NCBI RefSeq assembly: GCF_003121295.1 | Contig: NZ_PHNC01000006.1 | Location: 186,001-250,000 of the forward strand | Direction: 5' to 3' | Source: Streptomyces orinoci | GTDB taxonomy: Bacteria > Actinomycetota > Actinomycetes > Streptomycetales > Streptomycetaceae | DNA: 64,000 nt | Shown here: positions 33,987 through 42,377 of the stretch, piece after piece | How positions within the stretch are numbered: the first letter of the stretch is position 1 | How the letters are laid out: every line of letters starts with the position of its first letter | Notes under the pieces: generated by a model | Told to the model about the DNA's origin: nothing | Database searches by the model: none | Seen by the model: the letters and a program-made list of their open reading frames with translations, nothing else | Program-made: the position numbers and the translations under genes

Positions 33987-34640
33987 ATGGTTGACGGAAG
34001 AAGGCCGGGCGAACGGGCCGGGCTGAACCGGGAGCGGGTCCTGGATGTCGCCCTGGACCTGGTGGACCACTCCGGGACCGGCGCCCTGACCATGCGCCGG
34101 CTGGGCGCCGAACTGGGCGTGGAGGCCATGACCCTCTACCACCATGTTCCGGGCAAGCAGGCCCTGTTGGACGGCCTGGTGGAGCGGGTTCTCACCCAGG
34201 CGCTGCCCCTGGACACCACGGAGGAGGACTGGCGCCCCCTGCTGCGTGCCTACGCCCATGGCCTGCGGTCCGCCCTGCTGCGCCATCCCGGGGTGCTGCC
34301 CCTGGTGGCGGCCCGCCCCGCCGTCACCCCGGCGGCGCTGGACACGGTGGAGCGCTGTCTGCGGGTGCTGACCGGGGCCGGGATAGAGCTGGGCCGGGCG
34401 CTGCACACCGTGAACTCGCTTGCGCTGCTGGCGATAAGCCATGCCACGGCCGAGGCGGCCGGGCTGGGCGAGGAGGGGCCGGGCTCGGCCGAGTGGCTGG
34501 CCGGTGCCGACCCCGGGCGCTATCCGCTGCTCACCGAGGCGGCCCGGACCGGCGCCGGAGTGGATGACGCCGAACGCTTCGAGCTGGCGGTGGAGGCCCT
34601 GCTGGCCGGGGTCAGTCGGCCGGCCGCGCCTCGGCGATGA
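33987..34640 (+). CDS. TetR-family regulator (TetR_C_1 type)
   Basis: Repressor of 217 residues. The helix-turn-helix is in NRERVLDVALDLVDHSGTGA, LTMRRLGAELGVEAMTLYHH with VPGKQALLDGLVERVL. The C-terminal domain resembles that of the tetracycline-repressor class (EEDWRPLLRAYAHGLRSALL). It probably binds the two CTTACG-CGTAAG palindromes between itself and the SnoaL gene, controlling both. The last 29 bp overlap the 3' end of the convergent MerR gene. Confidence 0.88.
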   Translation: MVDGRRPGERAGLNRERVLDVALDLVDHSGTGALTMRRLGAELGVEAMTLYHHVPGKQALLDGLVERVLTQALPLDTTEEDWRPLLRAYAHGLRSALLRHPGVLPLVAARPAVTPAALDTVERCLRVLTGAGIELGRALHTVNSLALLAISHATAEAAGLGEEGPGSAEWLAGADPGRYPLLTEAARTGAGVDDAERFELAVEALLAGVSRPAAPRR

Positions 34641-34968
34641 CCTGGTCGAGCAGCTCGCGGGACCGCAGCAGCCCTCTGACCAGGCCGTCGATCCTGGCCC
34701 GTTCCATCAGCAGAACGGCCACCAGCTCCGGGGGCGCGGTCCGGCTGCCGCCGTGCACCCGTACACAGGGCAGCAGTTGGGCGATCTTGCCGCTGCACAG
34801 CCCGGCCGCGAACAGCTCCCGGATGCGCAGCACCCGCTCGACCTCGCTCTCCGGGAACTCCCGTTGGCCGCTGGCCGTACCCTCGGCGGTGAGCAGTCCC
34901 TGCTGCTGGTAGTAGCGCAGGGAGCGCTCGCTCACGCCGGTCCTGCGCGACAACTCCCCGATCAGCAC
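34612..34968 (-). CDS. MerR-family transcriptional regulator
   Basis: Regulator of 118 residues. The N-terminal winged helix reads MLIGELSRRTGVSERSLRYY, QQQGLLTAEGTASGQREF and VERVLRIRELFAAGLCSGKI, followed by a dimerisation helix. The short C-terminus has two Cys (LCSG and LPCV) but not the metal-site pattern of MerR proper, so the signal is unknown. The target may have been the eroded DMT transporter gene just upstream on the same strand. Its 3' end overlaps the TetR gene. Confidence 0.87.
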   Translation of the reverse strand: MLIGELSRRTGVSERSLRYYQQQGLLTAEGTASGQREFPESEVERVLRIRELFAAGLCSGKIAQLLPCVRVHGGSRTAPPELVAVLLMERARIDGLVRGLLRSRELLDQVIAEARPAD

Positions 34969-35001
34969 GGCCGTTCCCCCGGTTTGAACCTGACTCCAAG
35001 A

Positions 35002-35620
35002 TCAGATTCTAGAGTCCCCGGCGGGGACCGCCGACGCGCTCGCTCCTCGCGGGCTCCCGCCCTGCCCCACCGCCACCGCGGCCACCGGCTGGTTCCAGGT
35101 CAGCCGCTCCCCCAGCACCAGCACCCAGGCGGCCGCCGTCACCAGCGGCATCGGATAGGCCACCGTGGTCGCCGCCACCGCGCCCGCCCGGCGCGGCAAC
35201 CGGCGGTTGAGCAGATGGGCCACCCCCGTGCCCAGGGCTCCCAGGGCCAGCAGGCCGCGCCGGGGGCAGACCCCGGCGGCCGGGCACCTCGGGCAGTCCC
35301 CCGGAGAGCGCCGGGGGCAGCGCCACCGTGGACTCGGCCCGGCCCGCCAAGTGCCGCTCGGCACCGGGGAAGCCCATCGCGTAGCAGGCCGCGGCCATGG
35401 GACAGGCGGCCTGCCCGGCCGGCCGCGGACCGTCCGGTGCCCGCCGGACACCCGGCACCATCAGCACCCCGGCGAAGACCAGCGTGATGCCCAACGGCCT
35501 CCCACGTACGGGACGTTCGCCGGGCGGCAGCACGGCGGCCACGCCCAGAGTGAGCACCGGGGTGGCCGCGTTGAAGATCCCGGCCGGCACCGCGGACACC
35601 TGCCGCTCCCTGGGCGACAT
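35002..35620 (-). pseudogene. Eroded EamA-family (DMT) transporter
   Basis: Pieces of one DMT carrier occur in different frames: PAGIFNAATPVLTLGVAAVL and RGRPLGITLVFAGVLMVPGV (end of the first EamA repeat), then AACYAMGFPGAERHLAGRA, then LLALGALGTGVAHLLNRRLP and AATTVAYPMPLVTAAAWVLV with LGERLTWNQPVAAVAV (second repeat). The N-terminal helices are missing and at least one frameshift separates the halves. No intact product is possible. It is divergent from an equally eroded ArsR gene, a common Streptomyces pairing. Confidence 0.7.
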
Positions 35621-36340
35621 TGGCCGCCACCACCGCCGAGCGGCCGCACACCGCCCGCGACCGGGGCAGCGGCCGACCGCCGCTCGCCGATGACAGCCGG
35701 GCGGCGTTCTGTCCGGCCCTGCTGGACGGCCGGGCCTGGACCGCCGGGGTGGCGCGGCTCCGCCGCCGTCACCGGATCACCCATGACGGCCGGGCCTGGA
35801 CCGCTGGGGAAGTGGCCCGCATGCCGGGGTGGCCCCTCCATGGCCAGCGGTCATCTCGCCCCGCTGACGGCGGGCGGGCTGCTGGTCCAGGAACGGCGGG
35901 GGCGCCACCGCTATCTGCGCCTGGCGGTCATGGGGTCCCCTAGCTGATCGAGGAACGGGCCGTGCCACGCCGGATCCATCACCGCCCCCGCCGCGCACCC
36001 TGCGGGCCGCCTCCCCGGGGCGGTCATGGCCCGGGCCCGGACCTGCTACGACCGTCTCGCCGGGCGGCTGGGCGCACTGATCAGTGATGCCCTGGACCGG
36101 CTGGGCCTGCTCCAGCACTCCACCGGCTTCGCCTTCACCGAGGCGGGCCTGGCCTGCCCTGGTACGAGCGTCCGGGCATCGCCCTGGACCACGGCACCCG
36201 GCGGCCCCTGGCCCGGCCCTGCCGTCACTGGGCATGGCGGCCCCGCCCGCTCCCAGCCGGGGCGGCCGAGGCCGCCACGCCCCGACGGGCAGCGCACCCT
36301 CGATGAGCACTTCGGCCCTGCCCCGGGGGACTTCGCCGGC
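35620..36340 (+). pseudogene. Eroded ArsR-family regulator
   Basis: Winged-helix remnant spread over several frames: LADDSRAAFCPALLDGRAWT, then (shifted) MASGHLAPLTAGGLLVQERR and GRHRYLRLAV, then ARTCYDRLAGRLGALISDAL and STGFAFTEAGLA, then (shifted) GIALDHGTRRPLARPC. The order matches ArsR proteins with an extended C-terminus. Inside it the 20-mer at 35725-35744 recurs at 35785-35804, an exact 60-bp offset, so part of the helix-turn-helix was duplicated. It is divergent from the eroded DMT gene and plainly inactive. Confidence 0.7.
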
Positions 36341-36377
36341 CTGGGCAAAGCCTCTGACCGAGAGATAAAATCGGGGC

Positions 36378-36851
36378 ATGCCAGCCGAAACCGCCACGAT
36401 GGCGGTGCCCACCTCGGCTCAGCCGGCCGAGGAATTGCTGGGAGCGGTGTCCGCCCTGCGGCGCGCTTCGTGCCGGGTGGCGGGCCGCGGCCCGGTGTTC
36501 GCCTCGCTCACCGGCGCCCAGGCGGATCTGCTGCGGCTGCTCTACCGGCGGCCGGGCCTGTCGGTGACCGCGGCCGCCACCGAACTGGGCATGGCCCCCA
36601 ACTCGGTGAGCACCCTGGTGGGCTGTCTGTGCCGGGCGGGACTGGTGCGGCGGGTGCGGCGGGCGCCGGACCGCCGGGTGGTGCGTCTGGAACTGACGCC
36701 GGACGCCCACCGGCGGATGAGCGCCTGGCGGGACCGGCGCTGCGCCGCCCTGGCCCGCGCCCTGGAGCGGCTGGACCGGCCCGAGCGGGACCGGCTGCCC
36801 GATGCCGTCGCCCTGCTGCGGCGGCTGGCCGACGCCATGGAGGCGGTATGA
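36378..36851 (+). CDS. MarR-family transcriptional regulator
   Basis: Regulator of 157 residues. The winged helix spans FASLTGAQADLLRLLYRRPG, LSVTAAATELGMAPNSVSTL, VGCLCRAGLVRRVRRAPDRR and VVRLELTPDAHRRM. Its stop overlaps the ATG of the next gene (ATGA type), so it is cotranscribed and coupled with an ABC-2 exporter that it probably controls. An AT-richer patch (ccgagagataaaatcgggg) just upstream may hold the promoter. Confidence 0.9.
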   Translation: MPAETATMAVPTSAQPAEELLGAVSALRRASCRVAGRGPVFASLTGAQADLLRLLYRRPGLSVTAAATELGMAPNSVSTLVGCLCRAGLVRRVRRAPDRRVVRLELTPDAHRRMSAWRDRRCAALARALERLDRPERDRLPDAVALLRRLADAMEAV

Positions 36852-37708
36852 CGGGTATGGCGGGTATGACCACCCCGGGCCCTCCGACGGAACCCCCCGA
36901 AGCCGAACGGGCCGTTGACTGCCGGGGCCTGAGCCACCGCTTCGGCGACCATCTGGCGGTGGACGACGTCTCGTTGTGGATCGCCCCCGGCGAGGTGTTC
37001 GGTCTGCTGGGCCCCAACGGCGCCGGGAAAACGACCACCATCCGGCTGCTCACCACCCTGCTGCCGCTGCGCCAGGGCCGGGCCCGGGTGTTCGGCCTGG
37101 ACCCGGGGCGGCGGCCGATGCGGGTACGGCGCCTGCTGGGCTACGTACCCCAGGAACTGTCCGCCGACGGCTCGCTCACTGGCCGGGAGAATGTGATGCT
37201 CTTCGCCCGGCTCTTCGATGTGCCGCGTGCCCAGCGTTGGGAGCGGGTGACGGAGGTGCTGGCGGCGATGGAGCTGACCGAGGCCGCGGACCGGGTGGTG
37301 GCGGGCTACTCCGGCGGCATGGTGCGCCGTCTGGAGCTGGCCCAGGCGCTGGTCAACCGGCCCCGGCTGCTGGTGCTGGACGAGCCGACCATCGGCCTGG
37401 ACCCGGTGGCCCGCTCGGGGGTGTGGGAGCGCATCACCGAACTGCGCGCGGCCACCGGGATGACCGTGCTGATGACCACCCACTACATGGACGAGGCGGA
37501 CGCCCTCTGCGACCGCGTCGCCCTGATGCACCGGGGGCGGCTGCGGGCGCTGGGCGCCCCGGCCGAACTCAAGGACCAACTGGGGCCGGGGGCGAGCCTG
37601 GAAGACGTCTTCCGCCACTACACCGGAGACCACCTGGGCGATGCCGGCCGGCAAGGAGGGCTGCGTGATGTCCGCCGTACCCGACGCACCGCGGGCCGCC
37701 TGGGCTGA
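36848..37708 (+). CDS. ABC exporter ATPase (DrrA-type)
   Basis: ATP-binding subunit of 286 residues for an ABC-2 drug-exporter-like system. Motifs are LLGPNGAGKTTTIRLL (Walker A), the Q-loop GYVPQELSAD, signature YSGGMVRRLELAQAL, Walker B LLVLDEPTIGLDP and the switch His in MTTHYMDEAD. The C-terminal ending SLEDVFRHYTG is typical of DrrA-like subunits. It overlaps the MarR gene by 4 bp and the permease gene by 41 bp. Confidence 0.92.
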   Translation: MTGMAGMTTPGPPTEPPEAERAVDCRGLSHRFGDHLAVDDVSLWIAPGEVFGLLGPNGAGKTTTIRLLTTLLPLRQGRARVFGLDPGRRPMRVRRLLGYVPQELSADGSLTGRENVMLFARLFDVPRAQRWERVTEVLAAMELTEAADRVVAGYSGGMVRRLELAQALVNRPRLLVLDEPTIGLDPVARSGVWERITELRAATGMTVLMTTHYMDEADALCDRVALMHRGRLRALGAPAELKDQLGPGASLEDVFRHYTGDHLGDAGRQGGLRDVRRTRRTAGRLG

Positions 37709-38489
37709 GGCGCCCGTACCCCCGTCCTGGCGCCGGCTGCCGGACCGGGTGTTCGCCCTGTGCCTGGTGGAGCTGGAGAAGCTGCGCCGGGACCGCACCG
37801 AGCTGTTCACCCGGGCCGTCCAGCCCGCGCTCTGGCTGCTGATCTTCGGCGAGACCTTCACCCGGCTGCGGGCCATCCCCACCGGGCCGGTCCCCTACCT
37901 GGACTATCTGGCCCCCGGCATCCTGGCCCAGTCCGCGCTGTTCATCGCCATCTTCTATGGCATCCAGATCATCTGGGAGCGGGACGCCGGAGTACTCACC
38001 AAGCTGCTGGTGACCCCCACGCCCAGGGCCGCCCTGGTCACCGGCAAGGCGTTCGCCGCCGGGGTACGGGCGCTGGCCCAGGCCGTGGTGGTGCTGGTGC
38101 TGTCGGCCCTGCTGGGCGTGGCGCTGAACGCCAACCCGCTGCATCTGCTGGGTGTGGCGGCCGTGCTGATGCTCGGGGCCGCCTTCTTCTCGTGCCTGTC
38201 CATGACCATCGCCGGTCTGGTGCTCACCCGCGACCGGCTGATGGGCATCGGCCAGGCCATCACCATGCCGCTGTTCTTCGGCTCCAACGCGCTCTATCCG
38301 ATCGAGCTGATGCCGCACTGGCTGCAGACGGTCAGCCGCTTCAATCCGCTCAGCTATGAAGTGGACGCCCTGCGCGGACTGTTGATCGGCACGCCCGCGC
38401 ATCTGCTGCTGGACTTCGGGGTGTTGGCGGGCTCGGTGGTGATCGGCGTCACCGCCGCCTCGGCGCTGCTGGGGCGGCTGGCGCGGTGA
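37668..38489 (+). CDS. ABC-2 type permease (DrrB-type)
   Basis: Membrane subunit of 273 residues with about six helices and the ABC-2 layout: RDRTELFTRAVQPALWLLIF, then the conserved YLDYLAPGILAQSALF, GQAITMPLFFGSNALYPIEL and NPLSYEVDALRGLL. It partners the ATPase just upstream; together they should export a drug or hydrophobic metabolite under MarR control. The ATG at 37668 follows AAGGAGGG; the GTG at 37665 is adjacent and in frame. It is convergent with the next gene, with 3 bp between stops. Confidence 0.92.
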   Translation: MSAVPDAPRAAWAEAPVPPSWRRLPDRVFALCLVELEKLRRDRTELFTRAVQPALWLLIFGETFTRLRAIPTGPVPYLDYLAPGILAQSALFIAIFYGIQIIWERDAGVLTKLLVTPTPRAALVTGKAFAAGVRALAQAVVVLVLSALLGVALNANPLHLLGVAAVLMLGAAFFSCLSMTIAGLVLTRDRLMGIGQAITMPLFFGSNALYPIELMPHWLQTVSRFNPLSYEVDALRGLLIGTPAHLLLDFGVLAGSVVIGVTAASALLGRLAR

Positions 38490-38492
38490 GGG

Positions 38493-38951
38493 TCACAGGC
38501 CCTGGGAGGCCATGTCCATCTGGGTGCGGTAGTCATAGGCCACGCCCACCACACAGGTGCGGTAGGTGCGGCTGCCCTTGACCGCGTTGAAGTAGTCATA
38601 GAGGTTCTTGGCGTACTTCACCAGGTACAACGGGCCCGGCAGCCACCCGGGCGGCTTGGGCACCAGGGAGAAGGCCTCGGAGCACCGGAGGATCTCATGG
38701 GTGGCCTGGGAGAGCACATCGGCCACGGCACTGTTCATCTCCCAGCCGTTGGCCAGGTCCGCTCCCCAGATGGCGGTCGCCACCTGGCGCAGGGCGGCCT
38801 GCTCGTCCGGGGCGGGGTCGTCGGCGGGCGCCGCCACTCCGGCCACCGTGGACGGACTAGCGGCCGCGGCCGCGACGGGACCGGCGGCCAGGGTGACTCC
38901 GGCGGTCAGCGCGGCCGTCATCGTTAACGCTCTGGCGGACCATCTCTTCAT
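38493..38951 (-). CDS. Small secreted protein of unknown function
   Basis: Exported protein of 152 residues. The signal peptide is MKRWSARALTMTAALTAGVT with LAAGPVAAAAAS and likely cleavage after residues 30-33. The mature part has two Cys (ILRCSEAF and YRTCVVG) that could form a disulfide, and aromatic stretches (YLVKYAKNLYDYF). GAGAGGAAG supports the ATG at 38951. I do not recognise the family. Confidence 0.75.
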   Translation of the reverse strand: MKRWSARALTMTAALTAGVTLAAGPVAAAAASPSTVAGVAAPADDPAPDEQAALRQVATAIWGADLANGWEMNSAVADVLSQATHEILRCSEAFSLVPKPPGWLPGPLYLVKYAKNLYDYFNAVKGSRTYRTCVVGVAYDYRTQMDMASQGL

Positions 38952-39087
38952 GGGGCTTCCTCTCGGGTGCGAGGGTTCGGCGGGGTGCGGGTGTTCAAGT
39001 GACGCTGGCATGCGGGAGGTTGGCCGTCAATGGGCGGGCGGTACGCCCTGTTCTTCCGCACCCTGGGAGCGGGGTGCCCGGCAGTGC

Positions 39088-40488
39088 CTACTCGGCCGAG
39101 GTGATCAGCAGCAGGGCCGCCGCCGCGCCCGCGGCTGTCACCGCGGCGGCGGTGAGCAGCAGTTGGTCCAGGCCGGCCAGGAAATCCCGGTGTGCCTGGA
39201 GCAGGGTGCCGTAGACGGCGGTGGAGAGGGTCATTCCCGCTTGGCTCGCCGTGGTGTTGACTCCGGCCGCCATGCCCAGACGGCGGTCGTCGGTTCCGCC
39301 GACGGCCAGTGAGCCCAGCGCGGGGAGGGTGAGGCCCAGGCCGAGGCCCGCCACGGCCAGGCCGGGTGACAGGTCCCGCCAGCCGGAGGCCGGGGTGAGT
39401 CCATGCATCAGCAGGAGACCGGTGGCCACCAGGGACAGTCCCGCGCTCGGCAGCAGCCGGGCGGGCAGCCGGTCCATCAGCGCTCCGGCCACCGGACTCA
39501 CGGCGAGTATCGGCAGGTTGACGGTCAGAAAGCACAGGCCGGTCTTCATGGGCGAGTAGCCGAGGTGGTCCTGGAAGTACACCGAGAGATAGAGCAGCAG
39601 ACCGAAGAAGCCGCCATGGGTGCACAGGGTGGCCAGCTGGGTCCCGGTGAAGGTGCGGCCCCGGAAGAGGGAGAGGTCCAGCATCGGGTCGGCCCGGCGG
39701 GCTTCCACGATGAGGAAGGCGAGCAGGGCCACCGCCGCACCGGTGAACATCAGCAGCGAGGTGGTGCCGCACCAGCCATGGTCGCCGCCGCGCAGCAGTG
39801 CCAGGGTCAGCAGGAGCAGTCCCATGGACAGGGTCAGCAGCCCGCCCCAGTCGGGGCGTTGGCCGGCCCGCACCGGGCGGTCGGCGGGCATCCTGAGGCG
39901 GGTGAGCGCCAACACCGCGGCGGAGACGGGGAGGTTGACGAAGAAGATCCAGCGCCAGCCGAGCACCGAGACCAGCGTCCCGCCCAGCAGCGGGCTGAGC
40001 ACCACCACGGCCCCGGCCACGGCGCCGCGGATCCCGAACGCGGTACCGCGCGCCTTGCCCCGGTAGCACTGGGCGATCAGCGCCGGGGTGACCGCGAAGA
40101 CCGCCGCCGCGGCCCCGCCCTGGACGCCCCGGGCCGCGATCAGCAGTCCGGCGTCGGGGGCCAGTCCGCAGGCCAGGGACGCGGCCGCGAAAGCCAGCAC
40201 TCCCCCGGCGAAGGTCCGGCGCCGGCCGAACCGGTCGCCCATAAAACCGGCGATCAGCTGGCAGCAGGCCAAGGGAAGCGTGAAGGCGTTGAGCACCCAC
40301 TGGGCGTCGCCCAGACCGGTGTTGAGCTCATGCCGGATGTCCGGCAGGGCGACCACGACCACGGTGGCATCCAGCATCAGCATCGACAGCGCCGCCGTGA
40401 TCGCCACCAGCGGCCACCACCCGTGCGGGGCCGGCTGCGGGGCCGGTGTCCGCCGGGCGGCGGGGGCGGCCGGATCGTGCAGGGTCAT
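39088..40488 (-). CDS. MFS drug:H+ antiporter (DHA2, EmrB/QacA type)
   Basis: Membrane protein of 466 residues with about 14 helices. Helix 1 and its loop carry LSMLMLDATVVVVALPDI, motif A is GFMGDRFGRRRTFAGG, and motif C-like glycines occur in GAVAGAVVVLSPLLGG. These are marks of multidrug exporters of the DHA2 group. A palindrome 51 bp upstream could be its operator. The next gene upstream is divergent. The substrate is unknown. Confidence 0.9.
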   Translation of the reverse strand: MTLHDPAAPAARRTPAPQPAPHGWWPLVAITAALSMLMLDATVVVVALPDIRHELNTGLGDAQWVLNAFTLPLACCQLIAGFMGDRFGRRRTFAGGVLAFAAASLACGLAPDAGLLIAARGVQGGAAAAVFAVTPALIAQCYRGKARGTAFGIRGAVAGAVVVLSPLLGGTLVSVLGWRWIFFVNLPVSAAVLALTRLRMPADRPVRAGQRPDWGGLLTLSMGLLLLTLALLRGGDHGWCGTTSLLMFTGAAVALLAFLIVEARRADPMLDLSLFRGRTFTGTQLATLCTHGGFFGLLLYLSVYFQDHLGYSPMKTGLCFLTVNLPILAVSPVAGALMDRLPARLLPSAGLSLVATGLLLMHGLTPASGWRDLSPGLAVAGLGLGLTLPALGSLAVGGTDDRRLGMAAGVNTTASQAGMTLSTAVYGTLLQAHRDFLAGLDQLLLTAAAVTAAGAAAALLLITSAE

Positions 40489-40538
40489 GCGACCACTTCC
40501 TCAAGTACGGGAAAGCCAGCGGTGACAGGCCCACGAAA

Positions 40539-40551
40539 CTAGCACCGCTAG
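40539..40551. promoter_or_regulatory. Operator-like inverted repeat (CTAGC-ACC-GCTAG)
   Basis: Perfect 5-bp arms around 3 bases, between the divergent EmrB-type and DUF488 genes. A further half-site (tgctaggg) lies at 40566-40573. CTAG is rare in Streptomyces DNA, which makes the site stand out. No regulator is adjacent. Confidence 0.45.
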
Positions 40552-40629
40552 AGAGCGCCTTGCAATGCTAGGGAAGGTAACTGGCGGGTCTTCCGGACCG
40601 GCCGCACCATGGAGGGGACGGAGGGCACC

Positions 40630-40995
40630 ATGAGCAAGCGATCGCATCGCATCGACTGCCGGCGGGTGTACGAGGAGTCCCCGGGGAAGGACGGCAAGCG
40701 CGTCCTGGTGGACCGCGTCTGGCCGCGCGGCATCCGCAAGGAGGACGCGCACCTGGACGAATGGCTGCGCGAGGTCGCGCCCTCCACGGATCTGCGCCGC
40801 TGGTACGGCCATCAGCCCGAGCGCTTCGCGGAGTTCCGCAGGCGCTATCTGGAGGAGCTGCGGGAGCCGGAGCGGCGGCAGGCCCTGGACCATCTGCGGG
40901 AGCTGGCGGCCGAGGACCACCTCACCCTGCTGACCGCCACCAAGGATGTGGAGCACAGCCAAGCGGCGGTACTGGCCGAGCGGTTGGGGCGGTAG
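40630..40995 (+). CDS. DUF488 family protein (YeaO-like)
   Basis: Protein of 121 residues: RVLVDRVWPRGIRKEDAHLD and EVAPSTDLRRWYGHQPERFA with a C-terminal HLTLLTATKDVEHSQAAVLA. This is the DUF488/YeaO signature, including conserved Arg, Trp and His positions. The function is not established. GGAGGGCACC precedes the ATG at 40630, which is preferred to the upstream ATG at 40609. Confidence 0.88.
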   Translation: MSKRSHRIDCRRVYEESPGKDGKRVLVDRVWPRGIRKEDAHLDEWLREVAPSTDLRRWYGHQPERFAEFRRRYLEELREPERRQALDHLRELAAEDHLTLLTATKDVEHSQAAVLAERLGR

Positions 40996-41051
40996 CGGCG
41001 GCGGAGCCCGTACCGCCCGGCGAATTTCGGTGGCCCATGGCCGGGGAACCG

Positions 41052-41093
41052 TTTAGCGTCACCGGCATGAGCTTTCTCCAGATCTATGGCTGA
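41052..41093 (+). promoter_or_regulatory. Possible leaderless leader peptide (MSFLQIYG) before the glycosyltransferase
   Basis: TTTAGCGT (41052-41059) sits 7 bp before an ATG at 41067 that opens an eight-codon frame ending TGA at 41093. That spacing fits a -10 box driving a leaderless transcript. Short leader peptides control several macrolide-resistance genes by ribosome stalling, and the gene 54 bp downstream is a macrolide-type glycosyltransferase. The link is inference. Confidence 0.35.
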
Positions 41094-41146
41094 CCCTGCC
41101 CCTCATCCCGTCCCCGTCAACCACGGACCTGAGAGAGTGATCCGCC

Positions 41147-42319
41147 TTGTCCCATCGCCGTGCCCATATAGCCATGGCCGGCATTCCCGCGGTCAGCCAT
41201 GTCCTGCCCTCCCTGGACGTCATCCGGGAGCTGGTGGACCGCGGCCACCGGGTGACCTATGCCAATGACCCCGCGGTGGCCGGGCTGGTGAGCGCCACCG
41301 GTGCCGAGTTCGTGCCCGTCACCTCCACCCTGCCGGTGGCCGACAACCGCTGGCCCGAGGACCCCATCGCCGTGATGGAGCTCTTCCTGGACGAAGCCGT
41401 CCAGGCACTTCCCCAGCTGCGGGCCGTCCATGACGCCGACCCCGCCGATCTGTACCTCTATGACATCGGCGCCTATGCCGCCCGCGCGCTGGCCGAGCGA
41501 CAGGGCCGTCCACTGGTGCAGTTGTCCCCCACCTTTGTCTTCTGGGAGGGGGCGGATACCGAACTCACCGGGCCGCTAAAGCAGTTGCCCGGATATGCCG
41601 GATTCGAGGCGAAGTTCGCACAGTGGCTGGCGAGCTGCGGTGCCACCACCAAGGAGGTGGACCGCTTCTCCGGGCGGCCGCCGCGCGCCCTGGCGCTGAT
41701 CCCGGAGGCCATGCAGCCGCACGCCGGCCGAGTGGACCGTCAGGTGAGCTTTGTCGGACCCTGCCTGGGGCAGCGGGCGGAGCAGGGCGAGTGGCGGCGG
41801 CCGGCCGGTGCCGAGCGGGTGCTGTTGGTCTCGCTGGGCTCGGCGGCCACCCGGCAGCCGGAGTTCTACCGGCAGTGTGTGGCCGCCTTCGGCGGCCTCG
41901 ACGGATGGCATGTGGTGCTGCAGATCGGCAAGTATGTCGATCCGGCGGTGCTGGGCACCGTCCCGTCCAATGTGGAAGTGCACTCCTGGGTGCCTCAGTT
42001 GGCGGTCCTCGCCCAGGCCGACGCCTTTGTCACCCATGCGGGGATGGGCAGTTGCGGTGAGGGCCTCCACCACGGCCTTCCGATGATCGCCGTACCGCAG
42101 GCCGCCGAGCAGTTCCTCAACGCCGACCGGCTGGTGGAGCTGGGCGTGGCCCGGCGCGTCAACACCGCGGAGGCCACCGCGGAAGTCCTGCGTACGACGC
42201 TGCTGGAGCTGGTCTCCGACGGTGAAGTGGCCAAACGGGCCGCAGAGTTGCGGGACCGGACGCGGGCCCTGGGCGGCACCTCCCGGGCCGCCGACCTCAT
42301 CGAGGCGGAGCTGCGCTGA
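41147..42319 (+). CDS. Macrolide-inactivating-type glycosyltransferase (Mgt/OleD family)
   Basis: GT1 (GT-B) enzyme of 390 residues. It matches Mgt/OleD/GimA-type enzymes throughout: VLPSLDVIRELVDRGHRVTY, WPEDPIAVMELFLDEAVQAL, PLVQLSPTFVFWEG and the C-terminal donor-site region EVHSWVPQLAVLAQADAFVT, HAGMGSCGEGLHHGLPMIAV and PQAAEQFLNADRLVELGV. These enzymes attach glucose from UDP-glucose to macrolides and give resistance. It is shorter than OleD in the middle (residues 140-170). The TTG at 41147 follows GAGAGAG. No macrolide cluster is in the window. Confidence 0.87.
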   Translation: MSHRRAHIAMAGIPAVSHVLPSLDVIRELVDRGHRVTYANDPAVAGLVSATGAEFVPVTSTLPVADNRWPEDPIAVMELFLDEAVQALPQLRAVHDADPADLYLYDIGAYAARALAERQGRPLVQLSPTFVFWEGADTELTGPLKQLPGYAGFEAKFAQWLASCGATTKEVDRFSGRPPRALALIPEAMQPHAGRVDRQVSFVGPCLGQRAEQGEWRRPAGAERVLLVSLGSAATRQPEFYRQCVAAFGGLDGWHVVLQIGKYVDPAVLGTVPSNVEVHSWVPQLAVLAQADAFVTHAGMGSCGEGLHHGLPMIAVPQAAEQFLNADRLVELGVARRVNTAEATAEVLRTTLLELVSDGEVAKRAAELRDRTRALGGTSRAADLIEAELR

Positions 42320-42329
42320 CGGCGCGACT

Positions 42330-42355
42330 GCCCGGGGGGACCTCACCTCCCGGGC
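42330..42355. terminator. Bidirectional hairpin terminator
   Basis: The arms GCCCGGGGGG and CCTCCCGGGC pair with one wobble around a 6-nt loop (acctca). It lies between the convergent stops of the glycosyltransferase and L,D-transpeptidase genes. Confidence 0.7.
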
Positions 42356-42377
42356 CGTCATCCGCCTTGGGCGTCGG

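Noticed and set aside
41067..42319. A macrolide biosynthetic cluster around the glycosyltransferase
   Set aside because: No polyketide synthase, sugar genes or rRNA methylase nearby; the enzyme is more likely a resistance gene.
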